Assembly (NCBI GenBank): GCA_029565395.1 | Contig: JAKQOG010000007.1 | Span: 1-36,782, forward strand | Length of the DNA stretch: 36,782 nucleotides | Direction: 5' to 3' | Source of the DNA: Candidatus Hydrogenedentota bacterium | Lineage (GTDB): Bacteria > Hydrogenedentota > Hydrogenedentia > Hydrogenedentales > CAILVY01 | Shown: positions 34,092 to 36,782 of the stretch, in pieces | Position numbering within the stretch: position 1 is the stretch's first letter | How the letters are laid out: each line of letters starts with the position of its first letter | Translations under genes and position numbers: made by a program | The notes under the pieces: generated by a model | Seen by the model: the letters and a program-made list of their open reading frames with translations, nothing else | The model's database searches: none | Told to the model about the DNA's origin: nothing

Positions 34092-34981
34092 TGCGGTTTT
34101 TTCTGTTTCCGGGTCAGGGCAGTCAGCGGCCTGGCATGGGGCAGGATTTCTATGACCGGTCGCCGGTGGCGCGCGAAATCTTTGATACCGCCGCCGCCAT
34201 GAGTCCGCCGGGATTTCTCGATACCTTCTTTGCCAGCGATCAGGAAACGTTGAACCAGACGCGTATCGCGCAGCCGGCCCTGCTCACCGTGGAAGTGGCC
34301 ATAGCCCGTCATCTCATCACTTCCGGAATTCAACCCGCCGGATGCGCGGGCCATAGCCTCGGCGAGATTCCCGCTCTGGTGATCGCGGGTGCGCTCGCCT
34401 TCGACGACGCCCTCCCGTTCGTGCAGGAACGCGCCCGCCTGATGAGCGAAGACGTGCCCGAAGGCGGCATGGCCGCCGTGATAGGCCTGGCCCCGGAAAC
34501 GATTGAAGCGATGCTGCCGCGCGAAGTCCAGATCGCCAATTACAATAGTCCCGAACAGACCATTATCACCGGACCCAGCGAAGCCTTAGCGGACGCCATA
34601 TCGGCTCTCGAAGCCACCGAAGCAAAACGTGTTATTCCCTTAAAAGTCTCCGGACCCTTCCACTCGAAGTTCATGCAGCACGCATCAGATCAGCTTAGGC
34701 CTTTATTGGAAAAACTGCCCTTTGCGCCACCCTCCGTGCGTTTTGTTTCCTCCATATCCGGCGCCGAGGAAACTGATCCCGAGGCCATCCGCGCATTGCT
34801 CATCCGTCAACTCGTCCAACCCGTCCGATGGACCCACGTCATGCAATGTGTCGGCCCCATGGACGCCCTCGAAATTGGCCCCGGCGCCGTCCTCAAAGGC
34901 CTCGCCAAACGCACCCCAAACGCGCCCCGCATCACCGCCATCGACACCCTCGAAGAAGCCGGTGCCGTTGGCGCAGAATGA
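34088..34981 (+). CDS. fabD: Malonyl-CoA:ACP transacylase
   Basis: This 297-residue enzyme moves malonyl from CoA to acyl carrier protein for fatty acid synthesis. It has the N-terminal FPGQGSQRPGMG (7-18), the nucleophile Ser90 in AGHSLGEIPALV, the conserved Arg in VQERARLM, the catalytic His192 in VSGPFHSKFM, and NYNSPEQTIITGP. The start has two ATGs in a row, and the first overlaps the plsX stop (ATGA), so expression is coupled. The rest of the fab cluster (fabH, fabG, acpP, fabF) does not follow; a 305-base gene-free stretch comes next. Confidence 0.96.
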   Translation: MMRFFLFPGQGSQRPGMGQDFYDRSPVAREIFDTAAAMSPPGFLDTFFASDQETLNQTRIAQPALLTVEVAIARHLITSGIQPAGCAGHSLGEIPALVIAGALAFDDALPFVQERARLMSEDVPEGGMAAVIGLAPETIEAMLPREVQIANYNSPEQTIITGPSEALADAISALEATEAKRVIPLKVSGPFHSKFMQHASDQLRPLLEKLPFAPPSVRFVSSISGAEETDPEAIRALLIRQLVQPVRWTHVMQCVGPMDALEIGPGAVLKGLAKRTPNAPRITAIDTLEEAGAVGAE

Positions 34982-35286
34982 TTCTGCACCTCTTTAAACG
35001 GCGCAGAACCAATGCCTAACGTTATTCGCAATTCTTAAACTCTGATGGATACCGTAACTATTCAAATAGCTCCTCTTCGAAGAGCGATTATCCGCGGAAA
35101 TCCGTGCAATCCGTGCCTGCCGGGCCATAACTCCTTTGGGGCGAAGGCCGGTTATCAGCGTTCTATCCTTTCCTTATCCACTTGCTCCGCATCTCACGAT
35201 CCCGCAAAAGAGATCCTCGTCCGGCGTTTCCCCCTTTATAGCCTTTTTGCTATAGTGCCCGTTCTTGGAAGTTAGAGGTTATCGGA
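34982..35286. other. Gene-free stretch after fabD
   Basis: I see no convincing gene here. It contains a small hairpin CTCTTCGAAGAG (35072-35083), a tandem 9-base repeat AATCCGTGC (35098-35115), and a possible -10 TATAGT at 35251-35256 upstream of the CinA gene with no clear -35. Confidence 0.4.
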
Positions 35287-36465
35287 ATGCAGGCTGAAAT
35301 TGTGATGATTGGCACGGAACTGCTGCTGGGGCAGATCCAGGACACGAACGCGTCATTTATGGCGCAGGTGTTGGCCGAGAACGGCATTAACTTATTCTGG
35401 AAAACGACGGTGGGGGACAACCGCGGCCGCATTTTGGAAGCCCTGGATCGCGCCCTGGACCGCTCGGATGTGGTCCTGTGCAGCGGGGGGCTGGGGCCGA
35501 CGGAGGATGATATCACCCGGGAGTGCGTGGCGGAATTGCTGAATCGCCCGCTGGAATATCACGAGGCGTTGTTTGAGGCCATTTTAAAGCGTTTCGCCCA
35601 TGTCCGGGCAAAAATCACCGAGAACAACAAAAAGCAGGCGCAACTGCCCCAAGGGGCTCAAGCCATTCCAAACCCGAACGGGACCGCTCCGGGGATTCTC
35701 GTCGAGGATGCGAGGGGCATCATACTCTGCATGCCTGGGGTGCCATCGGAACTGAAGCCCATGCTGACTGATCAGGTCATTCCATGGCTCCGGCGCCGTT
35801 TCGCGCTTGCCGGGGTGCTGCATTACCGGGTGCTGAAAGTCTGCGGCATGGGCGAGTCGCGGGTCGACAGCATCATTGGCGACCTTATCAATGCCCACAG
35901 CAACCCGACCATCGGCCTGCTGGCCTCGTTGGATGCCGTCCGGATCCGGATTGCAGCCCGTGCGGAGAGCATCGAGGCGGCCAACGCCCTCATCGACCCC
36001 GTGGCGGCGGCGGTATATGAACGTTTAGGCGGACTGATCATGGGGGAAGACGAGGATACCCTGGAAAGTGTGGTGGATCGGCTGCTCCAGGAAAAGGGCT
36101 GGACCCTGGCGGTGTTGGAGACGGAAACGGGCGGTGCGCTCAGCCAACGGCTTGCCGCTATTCAGGCAACATCCTTCTACGGCGGGAAAGTGGTTCCCCG
36201 GCCGGATCGGGAAGGGGCTTCCCCAGAGGATTTCGGACTTGACTTCGCACAACGGCTTTTGGTAGAGTTTTCAGTTACTTGTGTTCTGGCCCTCATAGCG
36301 GATAGCGAGACGCACCGTACGGTGGCTGTGTTTATCTCGCCGGAAGGAACCAATCACTGGGAAATTGGATATTATGGGAGTGCTGGACGCAACCAATTGA
36401 GAACAAGCGTTGTGGCGCTGGAAGGACTGCGACGCTGTTTAACCGGACTGGAGCCGGTCCAGTAA
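35287..36465 (+). CDS. cinA: CinA family protein with degenerate C-terminal (PncC) domain
   Basis: This is a 392-residue protein. The N-terminal COG1058/molybdopterin-binding-like domain is intact: MIGTELLLGQIQDTNASF, LCSGGLGPTEDDITREC, PGILVEDARGIILCMPGVPSEL; this domain hydrolyses ADP-ribose in characterised CinA proteins. The middle linker region (MGESRVDSIIGDLI, PTIGLLASLDAVRIRIAAR) is normal. In the C-terminal PncC-type NMN deamidase domain, the catalytic motif AESCTGG reads LETETGG, and the GAVS and TGIAGP motifs are missing, with the segment shortened (about 30 residues fewer overall). It is thus probably active only in the N-terminal half. AGAGG precedes the ATG at good spacing. Confidence 0.92.
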   Translation: MQAEIVMIGTELLLGQIQDTNASFMAQVLAENGINLFWKTTVGDNRGRILEALDRALDRSDVVLCSGGLGPTEDDITRECVAELLNRPLEYHEALFEAILKRFAHVRAKITENNKKQAQLPQGAQAIPNPNGTAPGILVEDARGIILCMPGVPSELKPMLTDQVIPWLRRRFALAGVLHYRVLKVCGMGESRVDSIIGDLINAHSNPTIGLLASLDAVRIRIAARAESIEAANALIDPVAAAVYERLGGLIMGEDEDTLESVVDRLLQEKGWTLAVLETETGGALSQRLAAIQATSFYGGKVVPRPDREGASPEDFGLDFAQRLLVEFSVTCVLALIADSETHRTVAVFISPEGTNHWEIGYYGSAGRNQLRTSVVALEGLRRCLTGLEPVQ

Positions 36466-36487
36466 GACATGGTTAATTAACTGTCTT
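36464..36487 (+). terminator. Hairpin at the cinA stop codon
   Basis: AAGACA (36464-36469) pairs with TGTCTT (36482-36487), with an inner palindrome GTTAATTAAC between them. It overlaps the last two bases of the TAA stop. No T-run follows, so it is a doubtful terminator. Confidence 0.3.
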
Positions 36488-36535
36488 GCAATGGGTTAGC
36501 CAAGTTCAGGATTGTCAGTTGCATCGGATGAAAAG

Positions 36536-36782
36536 GCTCGTGCCTGGGGCTGTATAGGTACGGCAAGCCTAGGGTTAGCTTGGGGAAAAGCTGCACCTCC
36601 ACGGTGAACCCTATTGGTTTTGGTGCGAGCTATTATTTAGTATAAATCATAGTTTTGGAGAAACGAAGCAGCAATATTATTAATGCCGCGAGGCCCCGAT
36701 GGTTGCCCCATCCAGGGCGGATGGCAGCGGGCCTGCGGACATGAATGAGGACACCATCCAAACGTCCGAAGGGATGGACCAA
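36536..36782 (+). ncRNA. Large structured RNA, possibly domain I of a group II intron (cut by window end)
   Basis: This stretch codes for nothing convincing but folds into nested helices. GCUCGUGCC (36536-36544) pairs with GGUGCGAGC (36622-36630), nine pairs including two G-U, which fixes the plus strand. Inside are GGGCU/AGCCU (36547-36551 with 36566-36570) and a perfect three-way junction: AGGGUU/AACCCU (36571-36576 with 36607-36612) enclosing AGCUU/AAGCU (36577-36592) and CACC/GGUG (36594-36606). Further on, about 36683-36739, a long imperfect hairpin (AGGCCC with GGGCCU, CCAUCC with GGAUGG) follows. The phrases GGUGAACC, GGUGCGAGC and GGAGAAACGAAGC remind me of chloroplast-like group II introns. 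No GUGYG 5' end is found, and the reverse transcriptase would lie beyond the window. The structured RNA is well supported; the group II identity is a guess. Confidence 0.45.

Noticed and set aside
35098..35115. Tandem AATCCGTGC repeat as a CRISPR-like or integration signal
   Set aside because: Only two adjacent 9-base copies with no spacer or associated genes.
36738..36782. Start of a reverse transcriptase gene (frame beginning MNEDTIQTSEGMDQ)
   Set aside because: Only 14 codons are visible, no ribosome site is evident, and it lies too close to the RNA start for a usual group II layout.

Overview
The window reads as bacterial chromosome of moderately high GC. The best taxonomic guess is Candidatus Hydrogenedentota or a close relative. 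This rests on the truncated protein at the left end, which has a Glu-Gly-rich linker followed by two dockerin/EF-hand-like units, and on the many secreted sugar-related proteins, including a twin-arginine Gfo/Idh/MocA oxidoreductase. That assignment is inference, because no rRNA gene is present. I see no tRNA, CRISPR array, transposase or prophage gene.

Layout, left to right. (1) 1-12.6 kb is an accessory, carbohydrate-oriented region: a partial EG-linker/dockerin-like protein, a TAT-exported oxidoreductase with a secreted beta-propeller-like partner, a 1.1-kaa secreted protein with thrombospondin-3-like calcium repeats, a degenerate MqnA-like protein, a GH43 enzyme, a large secreted GHL10-type protein, and a GH130 gene translationally coupled to a 50-residue protein. 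(2) 12.6-19.3 kb carries hisS and the glycine cleavage operon gcvT-(PilZ protein)-gcvH-gcvPA-gcvPB, all on the minus strand. The gcvT leader contains a convincing ZTP (pfl) riboswitch aptamer. (3) 19.3-22.3 kb is a two-gene operon of a small GTPase and a bacterial dynamin-like GTPase. (4) 22.4-25.2 kb is a minus-strand sugar-nucleotide/sugar-phosphate cluster: SIS isomerase, inositol-monophosphatase-like enzyme, YhcH family protein and UDP-glucuronate decarboxylase-like protein.

(5) 25.2-26.5 kb has a metallophosphoesterase flanked by two imperfect palindromic elements, then tatA with a good sigma-70 promoter. (6) 26.4-31.9 kb is a minus-strand operon glnD-htrA-regulator. The regulator is NtrC-like but has a Glu at the phosphorylation site and lacks the GAFTGA loop. 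(7) 32.2-36.5 kb runs on the plus strand: yceD/DUF177-rpmF-plsX-fabD, then a CinA-family gene whose C-terminal deamidase domain is degenerate. (8) The last 250 bases fold into nested helices whose G-U pairs fix the plus strand. They look like part of a large structured RNA, possibly domain I of a group II intron cut by the window edge.

The most interesting items are the ZTP riboswitch controlling glycine cleavage, the pseudo-response regulator, the PilZ protein inside the gcv operon, and the structured RNA at the right edge.
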